Shown: positions 23,950-36,283, counted from the stretch's first letter. The stretch: DNA of 64,000 nucleotides from Macrolepiota albuminosa (GCA_027475525.1 JAMWFC010000132.1:481074-545073), one strand, 5' to 3'. The notes: generated from the sequence alone by a model not told the origin. Made by a program: numbers and translations.

Positions 23950-25034
23950 GCCCTGACATGAGATTTAACAGACCAGCACGAATGAATTATGTCATAAAGG
24001 TGAGACCACACAATGAAGGTGGGAAATGAGAATAGTGTACTGTAGTTGAACATGTATCTGTTCACCGTGAGAATCATAGTTCTAGTACTACCAATGATCT
24101 ATAAATGTTGTTGTAAGATCAAGTCAATGTGTACTGCATCTTAAATTTAAGGTGTGGGTATTAATTAGCTGTACCGTTCTGTTGAGGAGACTCAGAAGTT
24201 ACTTACACCTGTGCCTATAGATAAGTAATCATATGTTTTCTGTGCATCTATTTCCATGACACCTCAATCACTGCCTTTATGTTCTACAGGTATAGACATA
24301 TTTACATTCAGTGCTTTACAATTTTATTATTACATATTTTTGCTAAATTCTTGCATAGTATCAGTATCATCACAGCTCCAACCTCCTTTTCAGCATCACA
24401 GATTGCAGCTCTTTCTGCACCCAAGGCTCCACTTCCTCTCACATTGCAAGTGTCTGTAAGGGGACACTTAATGTCTGGAGAACTCCTTCCACAGAGCTGG
24501 TAGTGCAAGTGACAAGCAAGAGTTGAGCAAAGAACCAGCAAGGCTAACTGAGTGGTTGAACATCACTAAAAAGCTTACAATAAGTTCAATGGATAGGCCT
24601 GAACATTGCTATTGTTCAGTCTGGAGATATTCTGTTCACAAGTTGCCTTTATATACTATATTGGTGGCTGTGCTATTACTAATACTGTCCAACTAATCAG
24701 GCCCCAGTATCTATATCTATATCTATAGTCAGTTTTGACAGTTTCTGACTAAGGCTGACAAATACTTGCCTTTTTCATTTGTTTTTCGGTCAGTTTTTCA
24801 GTAGAAAAGAAAAAAAAAAGATATTAATTAATGAAAAAGAGTATATATTAAATATTTCAATCAATAGGGATGGGCTGCTGCAGTGCACGGCAATACCGAG
24901 GTCTACAGTAGAGTTTTGTCAATGACTGTTTATAAAATTGAATAGTCAAAAAGAGACCAATAGCACAATTACTGAAGCAGAGAAAGAAATTTTAGCTACT
25001 ATTTATATGAAACTTGAGCTCAAATTTAAATGAT
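23950..25034. other. AT-rich intergenic DNA
   Basis: 3' region of the transporter, then AT-rich sequence with no recognisable coding content. A short tatctatatctatagtca run lies near 24712. Confidence 0.4.
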
Positions 25035-25282
25035 GTAGAGTAAAATGAAGTTTTAGTCCTCAGTCACTCGATATAAGGTAGTTGACTGAGATTATATTAT
25101 CTGTAGAGTAAAATGAAGTTTTAGTCCTCAGTCACTTGATATAAGGTAGTTGACTGAGATTATATTATCTGTAGAGTAAAACGAAGTTTTAGTCTACAGG
25201 GAGTCGTAAGCCAATATATTGTAAGGTAATGTCAGATCTACTTACCCTCAGTCACTAGATATAAGGTAGTTGACTGAGGGTA
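25035..25282. repeat. 68-base tandem repeat (2-3 units) with hairpin ends
   Basis: The unit starting gtagagtaaaatgaag at 25035 recurs at 25103 and, partly, at 25171. Copies differ by single bases (actcgat/acttgat, atg/acg), so unlike the 77-base duplications this is a genuine diverged tandem repeat. Each unit contains cagtcac...gttgactg. A complete hairpin follows at 25243-25282: stem taccctcagtca / tgactgagggta with a 16-base loop. Confidence 0.75.
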
Positions 25283-25356
25283 TCTACCCGGTATCCTATG
25301 GTAAATAAGAAAATAAAATAAGGTTTAAATGCAAAGACTGGTAAATAATGATCGCA

Positions 25357-25510
25357 CACCACTATGGCACAAAAAAGAGAAAAGACCCAAAAAGGAAATT
25401 AGAAGTAACAATGACATACATCGAGGGATGGTGCACCACTATGGCACAAAAAAGAGAAAAGACCCAAAAAGGAAATTAGAAGTAACAATGACATACATCG
25501 AGGGATGGTG
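25357..25510. repeat. Exact 2 x 77-base tandem duplication
   Basis: 77 bases from 25357 recur without change from 25434. The sequence is non-coding AT-rich DNA just left of the LTR element. Confidence 0.95.
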
Positions 25511-25544
25511 TAAGTCATATCTCAACAAATGAGTTGAGCTTTTG

Positions 25545-27424
25545 TGTAACAATATATGAGTTGAGTTCAGTTCCTTAGTGTTCCAAGTGCGTATGACCCA
25601 ATTCTATAGCAAGAATGGCAACTACACAAGCATAGGGACTGGTAAAGGATAAAGACTAAAGAGTTACTATAACAAGTGTGACCAAATCATAGGCTGTGAC
25701 AGCCTACTCTGTTACATACCCTCCTTTGAGATTAGATACCAATCTGAAAGAAGAAAAAAAAATTCCTACAGTGGTGCTCACTCCAGTAATGTACTCCTTC
25801 ATTGCTAAGGCTCCTTCATCATCCATTGTGTCTGCTCACCTAGTCAGGTTGTCCTCCACTCCATATAGTCATTCCATCCTCCCCTCCCATGCACCCCTTC
25901 AAATTTTGTGCTGGGGTCCACCTTTCCCTCCCCTCTCCAAGAGAAAACTCTTGGATAGATCAAAGTTGACACTAATAGCATCAACAGGGTGGGCAGAGCA
26001 CATTGGCTCTGTAAAACATCATAAAAAAGGGTGGAAAGAGTAGGAGAACAGAGTCTTGATGCTCATATGCAAATATGGAATACATCCATATTCACCATTA
26101 TCTCCAGCCTCTAGACACTCTAGCAGGTTGCACACAGTCAATTATGAGCTAGTAGGGCAAGCACAAGAAAAAAGAGATGCTGAGGAGATATGAATGGAGT
26201 TGGGTAGAAGTAACCATGTCATAGTTGATTGAACAGACAAAAGTCCACTCCTTCGGATTACCTCAAAGGCCTCCTCAGAATAACATTGAAGGTGTGAGGC
26301 ATGTATAAAACAAAATAGAGCTGATGAATAGTGTTAAAAAATGACAGTGAAGATGGATAGAGGTCAGATCCATCAGGAAATGAGTATAAAGTCGAATCAA
26401 TTATGCAAACTGTGCAGATGCACATAGAGAAGGTGCCAAGCTAGACACCACAGCAAATCCTGGGACAATAACTGAGAGATGGACTGGATGGTTGATAAGG
26501 ACAGGAAGTGACTATAAATGTGTCACAGAAATGGTCTAGAAAAATCCTGAGACAGAGGTTCCCCATGAGAATAAGGGGGAAGGAAGTAATGGACAAAGAT
26601 GATGACATCTAGCAAGAACCATGGACTGAAATAGTATAAACCTAAATACTGTTGGAAAGGGCATGTTGAGGTACATCTAATGCCATAGGAATTGAGCCAA
26701 ACAGTTCTATGGATTGTAAGATATCTGCAAAATAGTAAAAATACCACAACTAACAACTTTGAGCTAGCACCATGGTCTGGATTGGGTCAACCATGGAGCT
26801 GTTGGAAGGAGTGAAGCAATGTGCTTTCAATGGCACTAGAATCAAGGGAATTAGTGCAGTGGATTGTGAGATATAGACAATTTTGTAAAATATTGAAAAT
26901 CCAGAGATGGAGGAGGGAGTGAAAGTTGAGGGCCATCCAGGTATCAAAAGGATCCTGGATATGAGAAGATCACAATGGTAAAGGAGATGGGGCAAACTGT
27001 GGCCTTGCTCCCAAGATATGACCCAATCTTTATGCCAGCTCATTATCTCTCATCCACAAACACCTCCAACTCTTATCCACACCTCTCCTAATCCTGCAAC
27101 CAAGAAGGAACACTGATAGAAGGTCTAAAGCATCCCGAAAGTCCAGCAAAGAGTCCAGAAGTCAAAAAGATAAGCAGTGTTGTAGCCAAGTCTCTGCTAT
27201 AGTCCAGTGATAGTGTGTGACAAAGCCACTGGAGCTGGATATGCAAAAAAGTGTAACAATGTACAGGGTTGAGTTCAGTTCCTTAGTGTCCCAAGTGTGT
27301 ATGACCCAATTCTATAGCAAGAATGGTGACTACACAAGCGTAGGGACTAGCAAAGAATAAAGACTAAAGAGTTACTGTAACAAGTGTGACTAAATTATAG
27401 GCTGTGACAGCCTACTCTGTTACA
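25545..27424 (-). mobile_element. Non-autonomous LTR retroelement, 1.88 kb, with 172-base LTRs and 5-base target duplication
   Basis: The left LTR (25545-25716) and right LTR (27252-27424) are about 90% identical. Both start TGTAACA and end TGTTACA, the inverted short ends of LTRs. Flanking bases are ttttg on both sides (25540-25544 and 27425-27429), a perfect target-site duplication, so the insertion is complete. A purine-rich tract (aaaggaggg) abuts the inner edge of the left LTR when read on the minus strand, which suggests minus-strand orientation. The 1.5-kb interior holds no recognisable gag, protease, RT or integrase, so the element must be mobilised by proteins of another element. A primer-binding site was not identified. 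Confidence 0.85.
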
Positions 27425-27558
27425 TTTTGAGTGAGTTTGTGTAGTGGAATGTCTTCCAACAGTTTGAAGAGAGAGGTTTTTCAATGATTGAGGAAGTTTA
27501 TCGATCATATACATTAGTGTTTATCAACATAAATCTAAGAATTGGATAGCATGATATG

Positions 27559-28154
27559 TGTAAGGGCAACTTCTGGAGGCTGTGGCTCAGTCACACAGCT
27601 GGCAGAGGGAGATCCAAAGTGTATTAGAATATATACTGACAATATCATTCTGGAGGCTGTGGCTCAGTCACACAGCTGGCAGAGGGAGATCCAAAGTGTA
27701 TTAGAATATATACTGACAATATCATAATAACTACTCACCTGGCAGAGGGAGATCAAAAGAGAACAAGTCTAGGAATTCCCTATGCCAGGTTGGATGCTTC
27801 TGGGGCCTCTGAAGCATGGAAAACAACTGTACAGTACAACAAAATCTTAAAAACTCTAAAATTGCCTAAATAAACAACTGTATAAACAAGGCAGGAAAAC
27901 TCTGAACTTTGAAAGTCAGAAAGACAAACTTTGGCTTATATAAGCAGTCTGAAAGTGGTGCTGAAAAGTCCACACTTGTCTGAATGATAGCTAAGGAACC
28001 AGAGCACCTCAAAGGCTGAGAGTAGTACTAACAGATAGTGTTAAGAGAATAGAAACAGCAAAATGAGAGAATGATAGAAGAAATAAGGAAATAAATAAAA
28101 GGAGAGTGAAGGAATAGGGAGTGAAAGAAGGAAGAAATGAGAAGTCCCCTGACA
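27559..28154. mobile_element. Solo LTR (TGTAAGG...CTGACA) with ATATG target duplication
   Basis: The unit starts TGTAAGGGCAAC and ends CCCCTGACA. It is flanked by atatg on the left (27554-27558) and atatg on the right (28155-28159). The same unit, without the target duplication, is found at 54051-54625. No internal region follows, so this is a solo LTR left by recombination. The unit length is inflated by the 77-base duplication at 27571-27724, which the copy at 54 kb lacks. A second such duplication (28131-28284) crosses the right end. Confidence 0.8.
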
Positions 28155-29204
28155 ATATGTATTGAGAAGTAGACAAATAAAATATAGAGACTTAACTTCA
28201 AAGCCTTGAAGAAATGAGAAGTCCCCTGACAATATGTATTGAGAAGTAGACAAATAAAATATAGAGACTTAACTTCAAAGCCTTTAATTTTCATTATTGT
28301 CTCTGTAGGCATAGAAAATATTGACATCAATATGACTTCTATACAGAAACAGATGTATCTCTCTGCAATTGTGGCTTCATATTTATACTTGTAAACAGAA
28401 ATAGTTTGAGTACTACAACAAACTATGCTAAAAGTGAGAAATGAATATGCTTCTTGTAGGTATTTTTTGGTGCTATATAAGCACAAGATATAATTTATAT
28501 CCAAGATGATTAATTAAAGTTTTTCAGTTTCTAATAGCTCTCTAATTATTTATTTCAATATATTAAATGTATTAGTTAATGTAGATAAGAGACTAAAATC
28601 ATAACAGTTGACTCTTTAAATATGCATAAATAAAAGGAGTTATAGTTTGACAACTCTCATGTACAATTTTTATTCAATGACACTTAGCATCATAGCAGAT
28701 TGACAACTAGGTATAAAATGCTAAAAGAAAGCAAATTTATAAACTCAATCAATATATCAAAATGCAAAACAGATTGATCAAACAATAAACTATTACAGAA
28801 GCAATAGCTTATATAAACTACTGCTGGAGCAACAGCTTACATAAACTATTGATGGAGTATTAGCTTATATAAGCATATTCTATTAGACAGAAAACTGGAT
28901 CTATACAAGCTTATAGAAAAAATAATTCAAAAAGTTCTATGAATACCAAAGACAATGTGGTCTAATTTTCAAAGATGAAAATAAATGAAGAGAACAGAAT
29001 AATGACTGCTAGAGCAAAAAAAAAAAAGACAATGTGGTCTAATTTTCAAAGATGAAAATAAATGAAGAGAACAGAATAATGACTGCTAGAGCAAAAAAAA
29101 AAATTTCACATAATTGTACAATTTTTATGTATGCTCCTCTTTCTAGGTACTAGATGTAATAATAAACAAGGCATTTAACAACATGAAACAAATTATATAT
29201 TAAA
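28155..29204. other. AT-rich DNA without genes; two 77-base duplications
   Basis: No coding motif. The exact 77-base duplication 28131-28284 reaches into it and another lies at 28951-29104, next to A-runs. A minus-strand open frame at 28028-28504 is hydrophobic by base composition only and partly reflects the duplication. Confidence 0.45.
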
Positions 29205-29565
29205 AAAAAAAACATATACACTTATTCAAAAAAAACATACACACTTATTCAAAAAAACATACACACTTATTCAAAAAAAAACATATACACTTATTCAAAA
29301 AAAACATACACACTTATTAAAAAAAACATACACACTTATTCAAAAAAAACATACACACTTATTCAAAAAAAAACATATACACTTATTCAAAAAAAACATA
29401 CACACTTATTCAAAAAAAAAACATATACACTTATTCAAAAAAAACATATACACTTATTCAAAAAAAACATACACACTTATTCAAAAAAAAAACATATACA
29501 CTTATTCAAAAAAAACATACACACTTATTAAAAAAAACATACACACTTATTCAAAAAACATACAT
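29205..29565. repeat. Minisatellite, about 15 copies of a 22-25 base A-rich unit
   Basis: Units of the form acatacacacttattcaaaa recur about 15 times with varying A-run length and t/c changes (acatatacac / acatacacac). No spacers or palindromic structure typical of CRISPR are present. It lies in transposon-rich DNA. Confidence 0.9.
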
Positions 29566-30149
29566 ATATATATGAAAAAAAAGAAACAGAATCTCTCAAC
29601 TTGGTAAAAGAAAAAAACAATAATGCACTCAATGCAGAAAAAAAAACAACTTAAAATATAGATATGTAGAAAATAAAAGTATAATCCTTTAACATAAAAA
29701 AATTGATTAATTACTCAGCAGAGATAGCAGAAAAGAGGAGCAATAGAAAATAAAAGTATAATCCTTTAACATAAAAAAATTGATTAATTACTCAGCAGAG
29801 ATAGCAGAAAAGAGGAGCAATATAATAGCTGGTAAAAATAGCCAAAAGGGAGCAAATATCGAGGACATAGCCGGTAAAGGAAGAGACATGGCAATGGCCG
29901 AGATCACATGAGGGGCACAAATTTCGAGGACAAAATGTGTGCCAAAGCAAGTAGTAAAACCTCAGTCTACTAAAGTGGACCTCGGAATGTACAATATCTT
30001 TTGGACACATGTGGGAGGTGTCTGGAGTCTGTGGCTGTGGCTGAGGCCAAAACACAATTTAGTAGACACTAGTTTTCACACCTCATGTGTTCTTAAACCA
30101 AACAGCATCAACTTTTCCATGGTTTTAATGTTGTAGTGAGTAAACTACA
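29566..30149. other. AT-rich DNA, one 77-base duplication, no gene
   Basis: An exact 77-base duplication lies at 29667-29820. The rest (29820-30150) has no recognised coding content. Confidence 0.4.
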
Positions 30150-30440
30150 CTACAAAGTAAGTGTTGATTGATTGATTGATATAGAAATATTAATAACCAT
30201 TCTTATAGCAAAACTTTGAAACTTGATGAAACTTGATTACAAAGTAAGTATTGATTGATTGATAGATAGATATTAATAAATGATCAATTTAGCTACAACT
30301 TTGAAATTTGATTACAAAGTAAGTATTGACTGATTGATTGATTGATGACCATTAACAAACATTCTTATAGCAAAATTTTCAAACTCAACTACAAAGTAAG
30401 TAATGATTGATTGATTGATTGATGATTCTTAACAAACATT
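30150..30440. repeat. Four-fold repeat with ttgattgattga tracts
   Basis: The phrase acaaagtaagt(a/g)ttgattgattga recurs four times (near 30152, 30240, 30314, 30390), each followed by a partly conserved tail (..aacaaacattcttatagcaaaa..ttgaaac). It is an imperfect minisatellite of roughly 75-90 base units immediately upstream of the Helitron coding region. Confidence 0.75.
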
Positions 30441-30673
30441 CAATAGCTCAACAACTTTCAGCTATTGATTGATCATTGTAAGTGATTTTTAATGTATTTG
30501 AGCTTAGAAAATGCTTAAAAAAATTCAAAGAAATCACAGAAAAATCAGAAAAAATTCAATTCAGCTTATAGTGAAAGTTTGGGCTATTGTAATAAGTGAC
30601 TTTTATTGTTTTTTAGCTTTATAAATGCTTAAAAATTATTTTTTCAGGCAATCTTCAACTACTCATTCTAATA

Positions 30674-33600
30674 ATGAACCCAGTACTCCTGAAGGTCAAA
30701 GACAGCAGGCTACAACAGTTACAAATGACTGATCCTGATGAGCATCATGCAAATAGAAGTAGAAGATCTACTTCAGTGGTTATACCACTTCATTTTGGAA
30801 CTGGGGGTATGGGATCTGGGAATATGAGAATTGGAAGAAATGATCAGATTGCCTCTAGCTCTTTGAGGAGGCCTATTGGACCAACTGTTGCTGTGGATTT
30901 ATTTGCATCTGAGGATGTACAACTTGGAACTACAGAATTCAGGGATATGAGAACTGGGGGAAATAATCAAATTGCTTCAAGCTCTGGGGAAAATACTTCT
31001 AGCTCTTTGAGGAGGCCTGTTGGACCACCAACTGTTGCTGAGGATCTATTTGCTAGGGCTATTCCTGAAACTCATTTATCTGAAGGATGGAATGCTCCTT
31101 TGCAAAATCCAATTCCTAGAATGATACCACCTCTACCTCTTCCTGCATATAGAGCTCCTTATGTGCCTTCAATAGTAGCACCTCTACCAGCTGCTTTGCA
31201 TGGAAGAGATAATAGAGTGGGATCAGTCAATCAGCCTGTAGTTGGTGGGACTGCTATGAGTATACCTGAAACTCATTTGCCCAAAGGTTGGAATGCTCCT
31301 TTATGGAATCCTATACCTAGAATGCCTGCTTTGCATGGGCCTGCTTTACCAAACTTCATAATGCCACTACTACTGCCACCTGCACTTGGAAATAGAGAAA
31401 GACAAATTAACCAGCAGGTTGCTCCTATACAAGCACAAACATTAGCAGCATTGCAAGACCAACAAGGGTTGAGGCATATTGCTGCAGCTGAGGAGCAGGA
31501 TAAACAACAGCAGGCACTAGCAGTATTGCAAGAGCAGCAATGGCTCAGACATGTTGCTATGGCAAAGAGAAGAAGAGGCAACAAGAGTGGCAAAGACAAC
31601 AACAGGCATTAGCAGTATTGCATGAGCAACAACAGCTTAGAGATATTGCTATAGCTGAAGAGCAGGCAGTAGCAGAGGCACAAAGGGCTTTACACCAGCT
31701 AGAGGTGAGACAAAGATAACTTTTAAAGCCTGCTTTGACTGATAAAAGTTAATAGCATGTAGATCTTAACTCTGAGCATAGGCCTTTAAATGAGGCCAGG
31801 GCTGAAAGGATCTTACAGAATTGGGAACAGCAATGTTTAGCTGATTTTGAAGAGGATTTTAATGATTTGGATCCTCATGGATTACAAAATATCCATGCAG
31901 CTTCTGATGAAATGCTTCAAAATCCTTTGGAATATTTGGAGCAACTCATAGACAATGAGATTGATTCAAATCTATTAGATGATCCTAGGAATGATCCTGC
32001 TTGAGAATACAGAGGAGGACTTTTGGAGTATATGGATCCACTTGGAGATAACAGACAGCAAAATCTACCAGCACCTCCTGACTTGAAGTATGTGGATCCA
32101 CCTGGGGATAACAGACAGCAAAATCTACCAGTACCTCCTGACTTACAGAGAATACAACAACCTGATGATGTTCAGCCTAGAAATGCTCTTCCAACAGGAA
32201 GACAGCATTACATAGATGGATCTCCTTCACAATGTCTTGGTTCTATGGATGTTGCATGTCTACACTGTCATGTTCTACATTTTGATGCTGAAAAGCTCTC
32301 CAAGTCTACTAGACATAATCCAAAGTTTGGCATGTGCTGTTTACAAAGGCAGATTGATTTGCCCAGACTTGCAGATGCTCCACCAGAACTGCTTGGCTTA
32401 CTCCAAGGCTATCATGCTCTTTCTGATGCTTTCAAAGCATTTATTTGTCAAATACAGTGCTGCTTTTGCATTTACATCTCTGGGAGTCAAAATTGACCAT
32501 GCAATTACCAATGCTCTTGAGCTATATAGCTTTAGAATTAATGGAGAGCTCCATCATCTGACAAGTGCTTTGCTTCCAACTAAAGGCAATCATCCTGTGT
32601 ATGCACAACTCTACTTCTATGATCACAATCAACAATTGGCTTTTCATCAAGGAAGCAATCCTAGATTGGATCCTCAGATAATGGCCTCTTTGTAAGATAT
32701 GCTTCATCAAGTCAATCCCTTTATTGGCTTATACAAGCTTGCAAAGCAGATTATGACAGAAGTTCCTGAAGGCCAACCACAAAGGCTTTCTGTTCAACTT
32801 AGGGCTAACTTTGGAGATCATCAACACTATAACAACCCTAATGAACAGGAAGGAGTTGCAGCAATTATACCAGGAGATGGCTCTGAAGAACAATCAGATC
32901 ATTATGACATAGTCCTGCATCTGCATGGAGGTCAATTGAAGTGATTCAGCCATTTACACCCCTATTACACTCCTCTGCATTACACCATCATATTTCCAAC
33001 TGGAGAACCTAGATTTTATACCAATATTCAATCTCAATTTGGACCAGCTAATGCTGCATTGCTTTGGAGTGGCAGACTATTCCAGCAATATGTTGTGGAT
33101 GCATGGGCATCAACTGAGCAGAACAAACTCAATTGGGTCCAACAGAATCAACAGAAGATTAGAGCTGAAGTTTATTAAGAGGTGGTTGATGCTGCTGCTG
33201 GAGATAAAGACTTACACAGACAAAGCCAATGTCTGGTCCTCCCCTCTTCTCATGTTAGAAGTGAACATCATATGCAGCAATTATTCCAGGACTCTATGGC
33301 TATTTTCAGGCATTTCCATAAACCTGATCTCTTCATCACTATGACTGCCAATCCAAAGTAGTCTGAAATTGAAGAGGCTCTGTCAGGCATTTCCATAAAC
33401 CTGATCTCTTCATCACTATGACTGCCAATCCAAAGTAGTCTGAAATTGAAGAGGCTCTGTTGAAAGAACCTATGGTTAATGGAAAGAGGCAAACAGCTTC
33501 TGATCATCCAGATATTGTTGCCAGAGTATTTGAACTCAAGAAAAAATGCTCTTTTGAAGGATATAAAAGATGGTCTCTTTGGAAAATGTGTGGCATCTGT

Positions 33601-34650
33601 CCATACCATTGAATTCCAAAAGAGGGGACTTCCACATATACATATCTTGATCTTTTTCCATCATCATGACAAGATCAAAGATGCAGCTCATGTGGACACT
33701 ATTGTTTCTGCTCAAATTCCTGATCCAGTGACTCAGCCTCAATTGTATCAGGTATTGGCTTTGCTTGAATTATCAATGCAGTGACTGACCTTTGTTATTA
33801 GGTTGTTACTACCAATATGGTCCATGGTCTATGTGGAGCAGATTTTCCCAATGCCAAGTGCATGGTAGATAGCAATTGTTCCAAGAGATATCCCAAGTAA
33901 TTCCAGGAAGCTACATAGTATGGCAATGGACTATCTTCAATATGCCAGACCCAAAAATGGCCAATTTTTTGAAAAACATGGTTGTCATTATAACAATCAT
34001 AATGTTGTCTCATACAATCTATATCTCTCAGCTAAATTCCAATGTCATATCAATGTGGAAGTCTGTGCTTCAGTAGATGCAATAAAATACATTCCCAAGT
34101 ACATCTACAAGGGCCATGATAGGACAACTTTGAAGATTGCTAGGGATGAGAGGGATGAAATCAAAGAACACTTAGATGCCAGATACATTTCTGCCCCTGA
34201 AGCTTGCTGGCACATCTTTAAATTCAACATGCATGCTGAATATCCTTCAGTGTACAGATTGCCTGTGCACTTGGAAAACCAGCAGGAAGTCTATTTCCCA
34301 GATGATGAACCAATACAGGTGGTGGCTGCTAGATCCAATGCTCACAGCTTGGTTTGAAACCAACACCAAGTTTCTCAATAATAACACCACTTATCAGACC
34401 TTTCCAACCAAGTTTGTTTATGAGGCATCTAAATGGACTTGGAAGGAGAGACAGAGAGTTACAGCTATTGGAAGGATGTACTTTGCTTCACTCAGACAGG
34501 GAGAAAGGTTTATCTCAGAAAGCTCTTGACTGTTGTAACCAATGCAACTTCATGGGCTGATCTCAGGACAGTTAATGGCTTTCCCTATCCAACTTATCAG
34601 GAAGCATGCAAGGCTGTAAGTCTTTTGGAGGATGATGCAGAATGTAGGCC
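30674..34650 (+). pseudogene. Helitron Rep (HUH nuclease) gene, frameshifted, helicase part missing
   Basis: The first open segment (30674-31612, 312 residues) is rich in Pro, Gln and Arg and carries two copies of IPETHLxxGWNAPLxNPIPRM and several LRRPxGP and QEQQxLRH repeats. After stops and frame changes, a Cys/His module (DVACLHCHVLHFDAE...GMCCL, near 32250-32345) matches the zinc region of fungal Helitrons. The Helitron_like_N domain follows: FITMTANPK (near 33334), RGLPHIHILIF with the HUH-type His pair (near 33622), and YIPKYIYKGHDR with the candidate catalytic Tyr residues (near 34090). The sequence ends near the SLLEDDAE block, before any Pif1-type helicase motifs. Many stops are present; one frame break coincides with a 77-base duplication (33306-33459). 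It is a dead autonomous-type Helitron core. Confidence 0.85.
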
Positions 34651-35400
34651 ACCAACCACAATCTGTCATGGTTACAATGCCCAAAAACTAAGGACAAGCA
34701 AGAAGTGTATAACCAGTATTTTGGGGGAACCAATTACTTATCATTGATAGGTTCCCTACTTTATGCTACACAGACTCACCCCAATATCCAATTTGCAGTC
34801 AATCTACTTGCCCAATTCTCAAATGATCTGGGCATCTCTCACCTTGCAGCATGCAAATAAATCTTACAATATCTTAAAGGCACTAAATTATATTGCTTGA
34901 AATTGAGAAACTTGTTTAGTGATGAGGGATGGAGCAATGCAAATTGGGCACAAGATAACTATGATTGTCAATCTATTAGTGGACATTGTTACAATCTCAA
35001 TAGAAGCTTTATTTTCTGGTCATCAAAGAAACAATCAGTTACAGCTACTTCAACTGAATATATTGCATCATCCAACACCACAAGAGAGGCTATCTGGTTA
35101 CAAAACCTACTCAAAACTTTGGACTTGCAACAAGCAGATGCTATGATCATTCATACAGACAGCACCAATAATATTGCCCTTTCTAAAAATCCCATTGGTC
35201 ATTCATGCACAAAACATACATATTGATATTTGATACCATTTAATATGCAAACATATAACTCATGGCAACATACAGTTATCACACATGATGTGATTGCAGA
35301 CATGTTAACTAAAGCTATACCACAAGAGACATTTGAAAAGTATCACACAACAATAGGAGTCATATTGCCTTTATTACCATCAAGTGGAAGTGTTGACAAA
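34650..35400 (+). pseudogene. Copia retrotransposon 3' end: RT C-terminus and RNase H
   Basis: Directly after the Helitron core the translation switches to Ty1/copia pol: NYLSLIGSLLYATQTHPNIQFAV (RT thumb region), YLKGT, WANWAQD-like SNANWAQDNYD, SISGHCYNL, WSSKKQSVTATSTEY, AIWLQNLL, IIHTDSTNNIALSKNP, HTY, and the end IADMLTKAIPQETFEK. Integrase and most of RT are absent. The join to Helitron sequence is near 34645. A few stops are present (for example in AACK-stop-ILQYLKG). A 77-base duplication covers the end (35344-35497). Confidence 0.85.
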
Positions 35401-35467
35401 CTCTGGCCATCATACTATGACACACAACAATAGGAGTCATATTGCCTTTATTACCATCAAGTGGAAG

Positions 35468-36061
35468 TGTTGACAAACTCTGGCCATCATACTATGATGT
35501 CACTTTACAATCATATACACATATGTTTTATTTACTTTATAAATTACGCTTACATTACTTTTATATAATTCACGTATAACCTCACAATATATTCACAATG
35601 CTATAAATATGTTGTTTCCCTTTGGAGTCAAGCTATCTCTCAGTACTTGACTCCATTACCATCTTGTTAGTTACTGTACACGAATATATTATGTTCTACC
35701 ATAATGCTGTGTCACACCTTGCTCCTTTCCAGCTCCATCTTTTAGCCAGCAGGCATCTTGCCTTAGTTGAGGTTATACATGTAGGTCTTGCCTTAGTCAG
35801 GGTAATACACAAAGATCACACAATTGTATGTTTCTGTATCATTCTATTTAAACAGCTGACAAAGCCCTTACACCAGCCTCAGCCTCACTTTATTTGGTTA
35901 AAGCTTTGGCTTTCAAGCTCAATGTCCAATCCTCACCTGCACTTCAAGGTTGTCAAAGATTGACCTTTATTTGGTTAAAGCTTTGGCTTTCAAGCTCAAT
36001 GTCCAATCCTCACCTGCACTTCAAGGTTGTCAAAGATTGACCAGTCGAGTTCCTTTCAACA
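35468..36061 (+). mobile_element. 3' LTR of the Copia element
   Basis: A purine-rich tract (aagtggaag) is followed by TGTTGAC at 35468. The matching inverted end TCAACA occurs at 36056-36061, giving a 594-base LTR, or 517 bases once the internal 77-base duplication (35888-36041) is discounted. A tataaat motif lies inside. The 5' LTR is not in the window, so the ends rest on one copy only. Confidence 0.6.
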
Positions 36062-36128
36062 TAAATCTCCTATCATGTTTTAGATATGAATATAATTGCT
36101 CATAGATGAATTCACATGCAAATCAACT

Positions 36129-36283
36129 TGTTGATTACAGTTACTCAGTCGGTATCCAAACGACTGTATTGTGTCTATATACCTGTTGATTACAGTTACT
36201 GGTATTGAGTTAGTAAGCGGCTCTGTGTCTCTAAGTAAGGAATGTTACATACCTCAGTCGGTATCCAAACGACTGAGGTATGT
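36129..36283. repeat. Repeated hairpin motif (cagtcggtatccaaacgactg)
   Basis: A perfect 14-base stem (36247-36260 with 36270-36283, loop gtatccaaa) is preceded about 100 bases earlier by a shorter version with the same loop and a 6-base stem. The phrase tgttgattacagttact also occurs twice here (36129 and 36183). The arrangement resembles that of the 25.0-25.3 kb hairpin repeat (cctcagtca...tgactgagg), and both may be ends or footprints of one small element family. Nothing else was recognised from 36062 to 36618. Confidence 0.55.

Noticed and set aside
25035..25171. Counting the 68-base repeat among the 77-base duplications
   Set aside because: Its period is 68 and the copies differ by substitutions, so it is a real tandem repeat.
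28028..28504. Hydrophobic minus-strand frame with internal repeat
   Set aside because: It spans the end of a solo LTR and its repeat is the 77-base duplication.
29205..29565. Repeat array that could be taken for CRISPR
   Set aside because: Units are contiguous A-rich minisatellite copies without unique spacers, and the genome is eukaryotic.
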